From Grifola frondosa (lineage: Eukaryota; Basidiomycota; Agaricomycetes; Polyporales; Grifolaceae): 64,000 bases of DNA. Below are positions 48,601 to 60,749 of the stretch, piece by piece. The notes below the pieces were generated by a model. That model did not search any database and was not told where the DNA came from. It saw only the letters and a program-made list of their open reading frames with translations. The translations under genes and the position numbers were made by a program. The DNA lies in contig LUGG01000014.1 of NCBI GenBank assembly GCA_001683735.1, positions 496,001 to 560,000 of the forward strand. The letters run 5' to 3'. Each line of letters starts with the position of its first letter. Within the stretch, counting starts at the first letter, position 1.

Positions 48601-49560
48601 GACATTAGCGGTCCGAGCCAGGTGCTTGATAACCCCCTCGATATCCAACATGATGCCGAGCTGTGGTGTAGGCAGCTTGCCTTCGCGCATGACGTGAGCA
48701 GCAGAGATAGATGGCTCGGGCCCAATCAAGGGGGACGAAGTCATTCCCGAGTCTTCTGGATCGCTCAAAGGTCAAGCGCGAATCAAAGTAATATGCCAAA
48801 CAAGTGACACTTACCACCAGCATGCATGCGCTGCGCCTTCTCGATGAAACTCCAGACCTCCCCGCAACCATCCGCATCCTGGAAACTAAGCGCATAATCG
48901 ACCCCATCCGGTTCAGTCCATACAATAAGCGTTTCTGTGGGTAGAAACAGCGCCGTTTTCAACATCTCTGCGCTACTCACTGATCCCGAGATAACCTTAT
49001 CACCCACCTTGCTGCCGCTGATAGACGTCGTTTGAGCGAATAGTAGTGGATAAGATGACCTGGTTCTCATCGAGTTCGGCGCGGGCGATGAGCATGGGGA
49101 TAGGGACAGTAGCTTCGGGATCACCAGGCATGTGCACTACCGGATAGCAAAATGCGGTGCCCTGGTCCTCCCAACGAGAACCGATGAGTTCGTATACCTT
49201 GACGCGTCTAGATTCACGAAGCTCTTGGATATCCTCTTCAGACCAATGCTGTGAGTCATCGCTTGTGTTGGATACGCCTTGGTCTGCCTCTGTGCCCTGC
49301 ATCTGCTCGACCACACCCAGATCGCCTGCTGCCGCACCAGACGACTCTGTTTCAACTTCGACGGTCCCAGCATCCACCGCCTCGCCTGGAGAATTAACGC
49401 GTCCGATCACATCCGCAGATGAGGAAGCGTGACTGGCATCCCGAGAGTTCTGGAGAGGTTGAGAATCTATTTGAGATGCTGGTTGTTTTGGCTGTCCAGT
49501 GGGCGGTGCATTAGGCGTAATGATTTGTGTGGAATAGCTGGCAGCATGGATGCTGCTCAT
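45646..49560 (-). CDS. PSY2: Protein phosphatase 4 regulatory subunit 3 (SMEK/Psy2)
   Basis: Targets PP4 to substrates, including gamma-H2AX and Rad53 in the DNA-damage response. ATG 49560. An N-terminal disordered segment of about 100 residues precedes the EVH1-like domain: RRVKVYELIGSRWEDQGTAF, LIARAELDENQVILSTTIRS, ETLIVWTEPDGVDYALSFQD, EVWSFIEKAQRMHAG. The SMK-1 armadillo-like region follows: PTPQLGIMLDIEGVIKHLAR, DMIEVMHQAEDLESLENLHA, HILDDELFFGVVGMLECPSR, HHTYRLQFLKDVVLARAIDD, STFNVLNSCIIFNQIDIINH, and LLSSFALQHSFRSHFFILAT. The C-terminus is acidic then basic (EVEEEDYFNTDDDEEDVLPI, KKIKLKFG). Around 48200 the text continues in frame across introns. The family call is secure. It is divergent to the THYN1-like gene. 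Confidence 0.93.
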
Positions 49561-49938
49561 GACAAGAGGAAAAGGACCGCCGTGAAGAGAATTGCTGAAA
49601 TATAAACGGACTGAGGACAAGAAATTAATTATGAAGAGGTTAGCAGGTGGAAGGCGTTGGCATCCAAGTCGTGTTGTCCGCTATTTGCTTCCGCTCGTCA
49701 CGCTATCCGCGTCTGCCGCCACACGAGGTCGTTGCGAGTCTGCCTCGTTGTTTCCCCTTCTCCTCAATAATTATCTGAGTCACTGCTGATGATTATCTCT
49801 CTGTGATCTCGTTTCACATCTCCGGCAGACAACCCTCCCCTCATTTTGGCTTCTCGCGCGCTTCAGGGACGCCTCTCTCTCAATCTTCATAGATCTGCTC
49901 CGAGATCCAACCACATCTTCCGTGGTCGTCTGCATATC
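49561..49938. promoter_or_regulatory. Divergent promoter, PP4R3-like and THYN1-like genes
   Basis: A 378-bp spacer between two start codons on opposite strands. Pyrimidine-rich on the plus strand before ATG 49939 (CCTCTCTCTCAATC). No TATA box obvious. Confidence 0.5.
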
Positions 49939-51186
49939 ATGGCGATACACTACTGGCTTATGAAGGCCGAGCCAGAGTCGCGGATCGTCAAAGGCAAGGA
50001 TGTCAAGGAGTCTAGTCCATGATAAACGATCAGTCGACTGCGCGATGATTATGTCAATCTACAGTTCAGCGTGGGCGACTTCGAATCCGTCAAGACTACT
50101 CCATGGGAGGGCGTGCGCAATGCAGAAGCGAGGAATCTTATGAAGGAGATGAAGATTGGAGATAAGGTGAATGTTCTGTCTTCTTTATTGACGGGAATTT
50201 CAATACAAAGACTGCGTGCGCAGGTGTTGTTTTATCATTCTAACTGCAAGAATCCTGGCAAGTCTTTATCCACAGTGTGCTCCAATCACCACTGACGGTG
50301 AATCTTCTAGGAATCGCCGCATTCGCAGAGGTACCTCGGTAGCATCATTGCTCTAATTCTAATCTGAAGTCACCCGTGGTACAGGTTTCAAAGGAAGCCT
50401 ACCCCGATTGTGAGCAGCCCTCGTTATTCTCATTCTATATGATGTTGATAAATATAGAATGCTTAAAGATACTGCATGGGATTCGTATGTGTGCTGACAC
50501 CCTTCGGATGCCGCGTCCTGACGTGTTGTTCCCCTCAGTGACCATCCCTACTTCGATCCAGTACGCACACGATAGCGGGAGCTCCACTCTGAATATTGTT
50601 TTCATATTCTTCTACAGAAAACCGATCAAGAGAAACCCAAGTGGTACATGGTCGATGTAGCATTCGTCGCTCGCGCCAAACACTTTGTGCCTCTTTCTCT
50701 CCTTCGTAATATCGCTGCTGCGTGGGAACCTCCAAGTGAGATCGCTTACATCGGAGAGGAGGGTCTCAAGGCCATCAAGGGTGCGTAGATCTACTGGTCA
50801 CTTGGCCCATATCGTGAATACCCTTGTTGCCTTTCACCTGGTGGCTCCGCTGGTCTATAGGTATGGCCTTGGTATCTCGTGGCAGGCTGAGCGTGCAAAA
50901 GGTCGAAGAGAAGACATGGGGCGTAATCGAAAAGCTAGCGGAACGAGGTGGCTGGGAAGACACCAACAAGCCAAAAGGTAAGATCGACCGCAAGGTGGTC
51001 GGCGAGAAGAAAGTCAGGGAAAATGCTGATAAAGCGGATCCCGAGCTGAACCAAGGTGGCGGAAATGTAGAAGAGGGTGAGGTGAAGTCTACTAGTGGGG
51101 TTGCGGGCCGAAAGCGCAAAGCCAGAGTGTTGGAACCAGATGCGCTAGCGACAGGGCTGCGCAGGTCGACACGTTCTCGAAAGTAG
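49939..51186 (+). CDS. THYN1: EVE-domain protein, thymocyte nuclear protein 1-like
   Basis: EVE domains belong to the PUA-like fold and are linked to reading modified nucleobases; THYN1 is nuclear. ATG 49939: MAIHYWLMKAEPESRIVKGKD. An intron with GTCAAG donor leads to FSVGDFESVKTTPWEGVRNA, then EARNLMKEMKIGDK, VLFYHSNCKNPG, IAAFAEV, SKEAYPD, and KPKWYMVDVAFVARAKHFVP, LSLLRNIAAAWEPPSEIAYI. The EVE signature W-E-G-V-R-N-x-x-A and F-Y-H-S-N are both present. After the domain there is a basic, Lys-rich tail (IDRKVVGEKKVRENADKADP, GRKRKARVLEPDA) ending RRSTRSRK, likely a nuclear localisation signal. Seven or so introns, some very short exons. Compared with human THYN1 the basic extension is at the C-terminus. 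Confidence 0.88.
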
Positions 51187-51724
51187 CTGTGTTATTTCCA
51201 CCCCGCGTTGCGCCCACTGTATACTTACTTGGACAAATGATATTCTGCTGGATTCGATTGGCTGTCACGAGCAAGCATGCATGCATACACTCCCCAGCTA
51301 GTTGGTCTATGTACATATCTCGTATTATTTAAGATCACCTTTTTCGTATCCATGTTTGGCAGGAGTCTAAGCAACTTACCATTCCAGCTCTGTGCTTGGA
51401 CCTCTGGGAATACTTTGACCTGAATTCACCTTACATTGCACACAGATATGTCCAACCCACGCATCATCGCATTCGGTGTCAAAACATGTTAGTACCACTC
51501 TGGAGCTCCATGACAGATTAATGAGCCTCAGTTGGCTGAAGCGAAGCGACCGCGCCACTTATCTGATATTGCACCCAACCTGGGGTCTGCTCAACAGATA
51601 CATCCCTGAGTCTACGATCAATCCGGCTTGATATGTACCAAGGGATAATGGTTCAATTCGACGAATACGCTTACAAGCAGAAAACCAGTCTCTTAATTCG
51701 AAGTCCAGCTGCCTCTGGCACCAA
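51187..51724. other. Convergent 3' intergenic region
   Basis: Between the stops of the THYN1-like gene and the acyl-protein thioesterase gene. No coding signal seen on either strand. Confidence 0.5.
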
Positions 51725-52693
51725 TCAGGGATCCCGGGGAAGTATCTTCTTCAGCCATGCTTTCAGGTCGTCCAGCTCCTCTTCACTAGCAGAATGCGGC
51801 AGGTCATCATATGCATGGAAGCTGAGTCCATTCTGCGATGTGTCGGTGGCTGCGGTGGCAATGCCAATATCCGTTTGCAAGAATCGGGCTGAAGCCTCCC
51901 CAATCTGAAACTTCACAAGCGGGTCTCGTTTCCCATGCCCCCAGAACACAGGTACAGATTTCGCGTGTTCCGAGGTCATCTGCAACGCACAACGCCACAG
52001 CATCAGTACACACATCATCTGCGACGTCAGAATATGCGCTCACGGCTTTAAACTTATTCCTCATCGGCACCCATCCGCTCAGCACCGCAACGCCTGCAAG
52101 CTTGCGCTCGGTCGTAAGCCCAGTGAGAAGACTCATGGCAGCGCCCTGGCTGAACCCGCCGAGCACGATGCGGTTCGCGGGGATGCCGGAGTCGACTTCA
52201 GCCGTGATGAGCTTGTTGAGGGCATGCATGGCGTTGAGCATGCCCTTCTCATCTTCCGTGGTTCTCAACCCGAACTCGGCGATGTCGAACCTGGGATGGA
52301 TGAACGTAGGTGAAAGAAGAAGGTCAAGCAGCATACCATGCTGGCATCTCCATGCCCATGTTCGCGGTTATCTTCATTGAGGGGCTGTTAAATTATAAGA
52401 ACAAATAAGGACGATTAAACGGAAGCTATCGGCAGTCATGGAGAAGGCGCTACTCACGCGGTAGGAAGAATCCACTTAATATGCTGCAGTGCAGTGTCCG
52501 CACTGAACATGTCCGCGACGGGTTTCCACCCATTTCCAGTGTCGCCCAAGCCCTGGACAATAATAAAAACATATCAGAGATAAACAGAAAAAAGGGGATG
52601 TCAAGTTTGACAAACATGAACGAATATGATTGTGGCGGTATGTTTCGCGAGCGGGCTGACCGTGATAGTCTTCAAAGGCTGCAGCGCTGCCAT
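51725..52693 (-). CDS. APT1: Acyl-protein thioesterase 1
   Basis: Serine hydrolase that removes palmitate from proteins such as Ras and G-alpha. ATG 52693: MAALQPLKTITVSPLAKHTA, TIIFVHGLGDTGNGWKPVAD across an intron, HIKWILPT, APSMKITANMGMEMPAW, FDIAEFGLRTTEDEKGMLNA, the nucleophile Ser in RIVLGGFSQGAAMSLLTGLT, LAGVAVLSGWVPMRNKF, the catalytic Asp in HGKRDPLV, and the catalytic His in LSFHAYDDLPHSASEEELDD. It ends LKKILPRDP. Five or so introns. An alternative in-frame ATG at 52804 would add a hydrophobic N-terminus (MFRLSAYSLFLVSSLAACYL); cytosolic length from 52693 is normal for the family, so I prefer that start. Its divergent neighbour is TRM10. Confidence 0.92.
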
Positions 52694-52983
52694 ACTTGTA
52701 TGAGTTCGTGAGTTCTTCTGAAAGAGACCAAAGAAACAGGCAAGTAAATAACACGCCGCTAGAGACGAGACGAGGAAGAGGGAGTAAGCAGATAACCTGA
52801 ACATCCACTAGCTGCAACTTGAACGGTGCTTTCCCTGAATCACGATTCCGACGCGATCGATATCTCAAGATCTTGCTGCAAGCGCTCCCGAGTCACTGTC
52901 GATCTTCTTCACTTTTGAAAGAGAATTTGGAGGACTTGCTCATCAGCTCATCAGCTCTCTCATCGACCACGCAATACTCAAGC
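52694..52983. promoter_or_regulatory. Divergent promoter, APT1 and TRM10
   Basis: Only 290 bp separate the two start codons, so the genes probably share control elements. It also contains the possible N-terminal extension of APT1 (52694-52804). Confidence 0.45.
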
Positions 52984-54304
52984 ATGGCTTCTGAGGCAAC
53001 AGGGACAACGGCTATCCCAGCACCCGCCGAAGCCCAGCCAGCGGAATCCTCGTCCACGTCTGCTCAACCTCTCTCCAAAAACGCTCAGAAAAAGCTCGCA
53101 AGAGCTGCGGCCACCGCTGAGCACAAGAAGGAACGGCGGAAAGCAGAAAAGGAGAGGCGGAAAGAGAAGAAGCGCGTCATGGCGCAGAAACGCGCCGCAG
53201 GTGAGCTGGATGACGACGATAACGAGGGAGAGAGAAAGCGGCAGAGAACCGGTGACCACAAGGGGCCGAGGAGACCATTCAAAGCACGGGTGGTAGTGGA
53301 TCTTGGATTTGATGATATGATGACGGAGAATGTGAGCGGCAGATATTTTGTTTCCGCCGCACACTCATTGGGCTCGGGTTCAAAGGAAATCAAATCCTTA
53401 ACCTCTCAGCTTACGTTCACATATAGTGCAAATCGGAAGGCTGTGCGGCCTTTTACTTCACTACTATTCACATCACTGAATGGGCGAACCTTGACGCGTC
53501 TGGAAGGTACCAATAGTGCTGCATACAAACGATGGGTTGACACAGAGTGGTGGGAGGAGGGCTATGAACGACTTTGGGAAGATGTGAAGGAGGAAGATAG
53601 AACCAGACATAAGGAAGACGGAGATGCTGATGCCAGTGCAACCGGGAATGCCGCGGTCGAATGGGAACAGACGGATGCTCAGAAGGGAAGTGGGAACAGC
53701 GAACGCAGACGCGCGAAGAGAGCTCCCAGTTCCGCAGAACGCGACACTGTCGTATATCTCACTGCAGATTCTACTGAAGAATTATCGGACCTGAAGGAGG
53801 GTGAGACGTATATCATTGGCGGTATTTGTGATCACAACCGGTACAAGGTGAGCAAAATCTATCTCAATTCTAGTATACTCGCCTCGCATGCACATTGCTA
53901 AATCATATCTGTAGAATCTCTGCTTGCAGAAGTCCAAAGACAGCAATATTCGCTCAGCGCGCCTGCCCATCGGGACTTACCTCAAAGAACTGCGCACACG
54001 CAAGGTGCTCACAGTTAATCAGACATTTGAAATCCTCCTCAAATGGGCGGAAACGCAAGATTGGGAGCAGGCACTGTACGCGGTCATACCAAAGAGGAAG
54101 TTCAACGACAAGGGACCAATGGGTGCAAAGGCGGGACAGGAAAGCGACGATGACAATGGAGATGATGAAGACGATGGAGAGTTGGAGGTTATTGATGTGG
54201 GCGAGCTCGAGGATGCCTCGATGAAAGTTGCAGGTGGCGCGGGAGATGCGGAGGAACGGACAACATCAGATACAGTTGCTAATGCTGAAGTGTCACCCCA
54301 ATAA
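52984..54304 (+). CDS. TRM10: tRNA (guanine-9-N1) methyltransferase
   Basis: SPOUT-class, SAM-dependent enzyme that makes m1G9 in tRNA. ATG 52984. Disordered start (AIPAPAEAQPAESSSTSAQP), then a Lys/Arg-rich RNA-binding helix (KKERRKAEKERRKEKKRVMA). The SPOUT domain reads RVVVDLGFDDMMTEN, an intron from GTGAGC near 53332 to 53386, EIKSLTSQLTFTYSANRKAV, VVYLTADSTEELSDLKEGET, YIIGGICDHNRYK, a second intron, then NLCLQKSKD, ARLPIGTYLKELRTRKVLTV and NQTFEILLKWAETQDWEQAL. The ICDHNRYKN and ARLPIGTY motifs mark the SAM site. An insertion of about 80 charged residues lies between the TRLEG and VVYLTADS segments. An acidic tail (ESDDDNGDDEDDGELEVIDV) closes the protein. No frame problem in this gene. 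Confidence 0.95.
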
Positions 54305-54335
54305 AAATATATATATCATGATGATAGCACATCTT

Positions 54336-55829
54336 TCAGTTTTTCTTCCCTGATCCCCTCTCGAGGGGTTTTGGTTGGCTGGGGGCTGGCTTCCATCCAA
54401 TCTGCAAGACAGAACTATGTTATTAAGCATTGGCAACTCCGTGAACAGAACGCTCACAATAAATATCACCTGGAAGGTTGCTGGGATGCTTCCATCCTCT
54501 TGACCGTGGAGCTCTAGTTATCGTTGAGAAACCCGATCTGCGCAGTACCAATATGTCTACCTTTATAGATTGCGGAAGCCGCTGCCAGCGTGTCACGGTG
54601 GATGAATGGACGTCTGTATGCATGTCAGCAAATTATGATAGGCAGGATCTGAGTGGGGCACCGTACGCACCGTCCAATGACAGCGTTCCCCTCGCCCATG
54701 TCACGTAGGTCTTCCATCAGCTCCCACATGGACGGATATGCGACTTTCACCTCGTCGACGTCCACAGTTAACAGGGTGAAGCCGGCGCGTCCCATGAGAT
54801 TAGACATATCTCGCGAGTCTGGCGGTGTCACATCGTAAGACGTCACATAGATTTTGAAATTTAGTAGAGGGACGAAGAGTCATTGCGCACCAGTCATAGG
54901 CGAGACATGTGGAGAAATGCCTCCTTCCAGATCGACCTCAGCAAGTTGTAGTGATGTTCTGAAAAATGTCAGTGACCACACTCGTGAAGGATGGCCAATG
55001 TCGCACCTGAGTTCAAAAAGCGTATCTCCTCCGAAGAGCGCGCCAATAAACACGCCGTCAGGTTTGAGAGCCTCTTTGATCTGTATAAGAACACCTGGGT
55101 GTATTGACTGAAAATGAATGCGAGTGGTTCAAATAAACTTTCAGTACAGTATATGACCAACCAGGAAGGTCGTTGACCCAATGCAAGCTGAGACACGAGA
55201 CAATTGCTTCTTGTGAGTTGCGCGGGATCACTTCAAGTAAGTTCTCTTCATCTGCATGGATTCTTTCCACTTCAACTTGAAGTCGAGAGTCATTCCTTCT
55301 TAGCGCCTCTAGAAGCAGAAGCCAACGAACCTTCAAATTCTGTATCTGGGTCACGACGAAGTAACTTTTCTAATGCAAGATGTGAGTTTCGGCGGCACTT
55401 CTCGACTTAGAAAACTCATACCGCTCGAGTCCAACATCACGACCTTACCAGTAGTCTCTGTCTCGAGTAACTTTGAGAGATGACCCGAACCTGACCCCAA
55501 ATCGAGTATAGTATTGAATTTCCTTTTCACGTCCTACATACCCCTTGATATCAATGTATCCTATGCAAGATGGCTCATCCACTAACCAGCAACCGTTCAA
55601 TCAGCCTATTCGCGACCTCATCACGGATGTAGTCCACGGTCCTACTGCGGACGCCTTCCTCACGGGTTGCCGCACGATCCTTCTGGAGACGCTTTGCGTT
55701 GCGGTCAAACACCTGAAAAGGGCCAACTGTATTGGGGTTAACAGAAGACGAAGACGAGATTGAGGCGAGAGAACGCGATTGAATCACAGGAATTCGCACA
55801 CGAAAGAATCGAGTCAGGCTTAGCATCAT
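54336..55829 (-). CDS. NDUFAF5: NDUFAF5-like mitochondrial methyltransferase-fold protein
   Basis: NDUFAF5 hydroxylates an arginine in complex I subunit NDUFS7 during assembly. ATG 55829 gives [20 protein letters not shown], a good mitochondrial presequence, then [20 protein letters not shown] and [22 protein letters not shown] motif I is [20 protein letters not shown], followed by [113 protein letters not shown] and [13 protein letters not shown]. It ends ERGSGKKN at TGA 54336-54338, 32 bases from the TRM10 stop, so the two 3' ends converge tightly. The presence of this factor implies a respiratory complex I in this fungus. Confidence 0.92.
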
Positions 55830-56031
55830 GGAGGATTCAAAAACGGTCAATGGGAAGTGATGTGGCTCTGTGCTCTGAAGTCGACGCGGTCGCGCTCAGA
55901 GATGCCAGTCACGTTCCAGGGGCGTGTCGCGTCGACGCGTTCACGCTTAGTCACATCCATCAGTTCTCCTTCCCCGCTGCTTCGCGTCCTCGACTTTCGA
56001 TTTTCATCCCGTATAAACACCTACTTCTCTC

Positions 56032-59000
56032 ATGAACAATGGACATAATCAAGCACCACCAAATATGCCAGGCCCTATAATCCCAGCGGGCGGCGTGATA
56101 ACGCCGGATACTTACGCTCGCAACATGTCGTGGGTCAACCAAGCGAAGGCTCTCGTAGCGCAAGTCGAGGCCAAGAGCGAGTTGGGTCTACAGCGTTACT
56201 TAGACGAGCGTGAGTCGCTGCGGCAGCGCGTTGAAGCTGGGCGAGAAGCTGAGTATGTACTCGTTTAATGTGCGTTGCCACCCCATGGCTTGCTAACGCA
56301 CTGTCGCAGACGTATCTTGGCCCAACTCGAGTCTAGTTCGTCCGCTGAGTGAGTTTTACATTCTATGATATCGTGCATATCCTTTTCAACATATTCAATG
56401 ATGCTAGGGTGTTCAGAGCCCCGAGGCTGGGCCGCCAGCCATTTACAACCAACACTACCCCAACGCGGTGTACGATGAGGGTCCTAGCACGGCTAGGATC
56501 GTCGAGGTGCCTAGTCCGGTTCAACAACTCCCACAGGTATGTCAATATCATCACCAGGCTCGCGTGTCTCATAAGAACAATTGTAGATGTCGCCGTCAAT
56601 GCCCTTGGCCCCGACCTCTACGTCTCAGCCATCACACCAACGGAAACAACAGTACATGGCGAACAGTTCTGGGGACTCAATTCCGTACACGTCTGTTCGC
56701 CAGGCACCGCAAAATCTGTCCGCATCCCAATCATTCCAACATACTCCCTATCACCGATCCCAGCCACCTCAAGCTATGGGAACCATCCCACGTACCAGTC
56801 AGGCTCAACATATATATCGACAGACTGTTCAGCCTATATCACAGTCTTCTCAACAAGCCTATTCACAACTACCTTCACCTTCCGTCAATATGCAGACAAT
56901 GCCACCGGGTCCTAATAGCAGTAAATATCTGTTCAAATCTTCAACTCCGCATACAATTGAGCATGTTACTCTATTAGGTAATTACACATCGGGTACTACG
57001 CAGCAACAAGTTCCTGTTCCTAGTACCTCTTCGTCATTGGATGGTGCTTTGGGTTCTGCTGCAGGTGCTAAAGCTGCTGATGGGATAACTCATGCCAAAG
57101 TGACATATTCATCTCGTCAAACAGACACAGCCCTTGCATCTGCCAGTGGACAGACTACTGAAATAACCAGTCGTGCTACTCACTACGAGAAAATGCTTTT
57201 CAATATACTCAAGGTGAATATTACACTACATGTCACATTGTGTTTATTGTGCTGATGGTGTCACTCCACAGGCACTTTCACCACAAACTGTGAAACAGAT
57301 ATTACAACGGGTCTCGGACATTTTGAACCAAAAAGGGAATAGAGATGTGGCATCTACTCCACAAGCACAGCATACAGAGCTCTTTGTCCAGGCTGTTATG
57401 GCTCAAATTCAAGTTTAGTAGTTCTCATTCTTGTAATGTGTCACTGATTAACACAATATTACTTAGGGTCTATCACAGCAAGAGGTCAGCCTATCAATGC
57501 AGAAGGTTATCACAGCTCTGAATGGTTTTTGGCATCCAAATATTGCAGGTTCAGTAATATTGTCATTTTTACTTCTGCTCACTACTCATATCTCTTGACA
57601 GCACAACAAAAGGCTGCTCCAGCATCCACGACTGCAAGCCTTCAGACCACTTCACCTGCAACCGTGGCACCTTCACATACCCATGGGCCTAAACCAACTC
57701 CTACTCTTCCTCGAAGTAATTCAAACATCAAAAGCATTAACCCATACTTGGAACAAGCAAAGTCGAACATAATGTCACAGATATCATCTGCACAAGCCTC
57801 TGCACCTCCCCGAATCAGTCAAACGTCCTTCAAGTCATCTTATGGACATGTCCCGACAATTTCTGCCAACGAAAATATCATATCTTCTGGTACTGGATCT
57901 TCCGGCATTCCTCTATTTACTACTCCAGCACAGCTTGCAGCGGAGTTGTTGAAACACTCGCGTGTGCCACATGGTGCGAATAGGTATTCCATGCCGGTAT
58001 CAAGAGAAGCTGGCACACATCGTGCTTCCAGTGATGATATCCCTCGATCCAGTAACGCGTACCAGCGAGTTCCGGGACCCTCGGGTAGTCTCCGAGGAGG
58101 GCTTCAGCCCGTTGTCTCCACATCGTCACCACCTGCTGCCGCTCCTAGCGATACCACTTCTATGGCATCTCAGCAGAACGTCGGTGCGCGTCCGCGGACG
58201 CCTGTGAATGCCGAGAAGACGTCGAACTTATGGACTCCCGATAAGGCGGATAAAACGCGGCTGGCCCAGGATGTACTGCGTTCGCTTGGTCGACCTAAAA
58301 GCTCCGTTTCTTCTGTGGCATCGTCATCCCCTCCGCCGTGAAATCCACGGCTGAAAAGAGGAAGAATTCAACTTCGCCATCACCAGCTATCAAGAAACAG
58401 CGGACAGACGAAATCATAGAGGATATGGTCGAAGAACTTAGGAGTCCTGCCGTGATGGAGCTCGAACAGGCGCAACAGCTGCCTGTTGCTGGAATGCTGC
58501 AGAAGGAAGTAATACCTCTTGATATTATGCAGAACGGCACTGCATATTCGAACGACGTATTGATTCCCGAGATTGTCGAAGTTCCTGACGGTCAAGAAGT
58601 GGCGGCGGCGGCGACAATGCCAGAACCCATAGTCTTGAGTCCTCCCATTTCCCGTACAGCATCGCCACTCCCTTCGCATGGGGTTATTGAGGTTTCTGAT
58701 GGCGACGAAGCTGGTGTGGTACTCTCTGTCTCTTGGCCGCCTACTGCATCCACAAGGTCGCCGAATCTGGATGCTGCAGCCTCGTTGCCACATCATCATA
58801 TATTCCGAAGGAGCCATTGTTCCTGCCATCACCTTCGAGCTCACGCGGGGATTCTTTAGCCCCATTTACGAACGTTGGCCAAGATATCAAAATATCGGAC
58901 AATGACGTCGAGACGACTGATGCGATGGGCGGCAATGACACATCCGACGCGATCATGAATGCGCCATCTAGGAGGATAATCATGTCTACTCCGGACGAAG

Positions 59001-60438
59001 ATCAGGTCAAAGACTTTTACATCCTTGTCCCCCCAATACCGGCATGGGCTAAGCGGGCGAAGTCGCCTTATGTAGGAGAAACCTCTGAGGAGTATCGCGA
59101 GGGGTCGGATGATGGTTCGTGCGCCTGATTACTGCATATGGTGCATTGGTGAATGAGGTATCTATGTTTTTCTAGAAAATTGGAGGCAAGCAGGTGCGTT
59201 TCACTGTTGTTCTCGCATTTTTCTGGGTATGCATTCATGAACCCGTTACGCAGACGAGGCGCAGGAGGCTGTTCGGCTTGGATATATCGCGATGCGGGAG
59301 TTACCTTGTTGTTGGAAGGCGTGTGGTGCAGTTCTAAATTCGGCTCAGAGACTAGAAAAGCATGTCAAAGAGCATGCAGCAGACAAGGAGGAATGGGTAC
59401 GTCTTAACATCTGCGTTTAAGTTTTGTTATTGATTAATTCGCTGTTAGAACACGTTCTCCTGTGAATGGCATGATTGTACACGGCGATTCTCGGACAAGC
59501 CCAAGCTGATCCATCACCTTATCAGACATGCTACTGGCAGTCTATTCTGCGCATACGAAGGCTGTGACGAGGCTTTCTCCTCTCCACGAGAGCTGTTGGA
59601 CCACCACAAATCGAACAAACATTCGAGAGACACGCTGCGAAAAACTTCGGTGCCATTTTGTCCTGTCGAGAACAAACCTGTCCCTCCCTTACCTGGTGTC
59701 ATTCCCCTATACCTCGCATCTGGCGGTCAAGTGTCGAAACACCCCATATCCAGGGAACAGCATCAATGGCTTGGCGCTAGAGTCAGTGTGGTGAATTGTT
59801 TAGATTTATCCTCTTCTGACTTGTCATTCATACAGGTATTAGAAAATATCATGCCATTCAAATTCTCCGGACGTAGATCAAATGCAGCCGTACCGTCCCG
59901 TAACTCTCGTCGCCTCGCGGAGAAGATCACTAATGTTAAGAGCGATGCATCCGACGCCGAAACTGCACTGGCCGATATACGACGCTGGACGGATGATGAG
60001 TATCTGAACTTCGCTGATGGATACGACGTGTCGAACAAGGCAGCCAAGCGATGCAGCGACATTCCGTCCGACGATGTAACTGCACTCTGCGACGGCAAAT
60101 TGGTAATTTGGCCAATTGATGACGATAAGAGAGAGATAGGTCTTGAAGCTGAAGAAGAGTCACTGGAGCTGGAATACCCCGGAGACGATGAGGTCGATCG
60201 TGATCGAGAGCCCCCTCCCGCAGATGAAGTCATGGACGACACGGAAGCAGTGCTAGTGGACACGCGGTCCGTCAAACCACACGATGCCAGCGAGGTTGCC
60301 GGCAACAGCTCTGTGGCAATGGCGGCAGATGACCCAGGGAGTTACCTAGATGCTGATGGGCAAGTGCGGTCGCTACCTCGATGGACTGCCTTGCCTTCAA
60401 ATGGGGGAGAGGAGGAGATGGTGGAGTCGCTGCTGTAA
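56032..60438 (+). CDS. Large Ser/Pro/Gln-rich protein with three C2H2 zinc fingers
   Basis: ATG 56032: MNNGHNQAPPNMPGPIIPAG, then helix YLDERESLRQRVEAGREAE and, across two introns, PPAIYNQHYPNAVYDEGPST. The next about 600 residues are low-complexity (SQSFQHTPYHRSQPPQAMGT, SSSLDGALGSAAGAKAADGI) with short helical islands such as HYEKMLFNILK and VKQILQRVSDILNQKGNRDV. The basic NSTSPSPAIKKQRTDEIIED looks like a nuclear signal. Near 59290-59640 are three C2H2 fingers: CCWKACGAVLNSAQRLEKHV, CEWHDCTRRFSDKPKLIHHL and CAYEGCDEAFSSPRELLDHH. An acidic tail ends MVESLL. Frame slips near 58337 and 58730 are each one missing base. Layout resembles chromatin or transcription regulators with grouped C2H2 fingers, but I cannot place it in a named family. 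Confidence 0.72.
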
Positions 60439-60749
60439 GGTCGCTGTTGCTATGGTGCGCAAGAAGTTGGGTATCAGATCTGGACTACTACCATACATGC
60501 AATCAGAGGAACTGAGGGGTGCTAGAAGAGGGATAAGGCGGTTGATCAGAAGGTGGCGGATTAGATCAAACAAAGGGTTTAGAAGACTGATAAGGTTCTA
60601 TCGAATAATTTAAGTGCGAGAAATTATGCGAGAAAGCGCTGCGTGACTGCGGCCATAGCCTGTAAGAAGGCCTTGTTCATGATGACTGCCACCTCCGACA
60701 ATCTTGGTTAGTCGCCTCTCCTCCCTTCCTCTCCCCCGACACCGTCAAT
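60439..60749. other. Short intergenic spacer
   Basis: Between the zinc-finger gene and the last gene on the same strand. A pyrimidine-rich run (CTCTCCTCCCTTCCTCTCC) at 60714-60733 precedes the downstream ATG. Confidence 0.5.
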
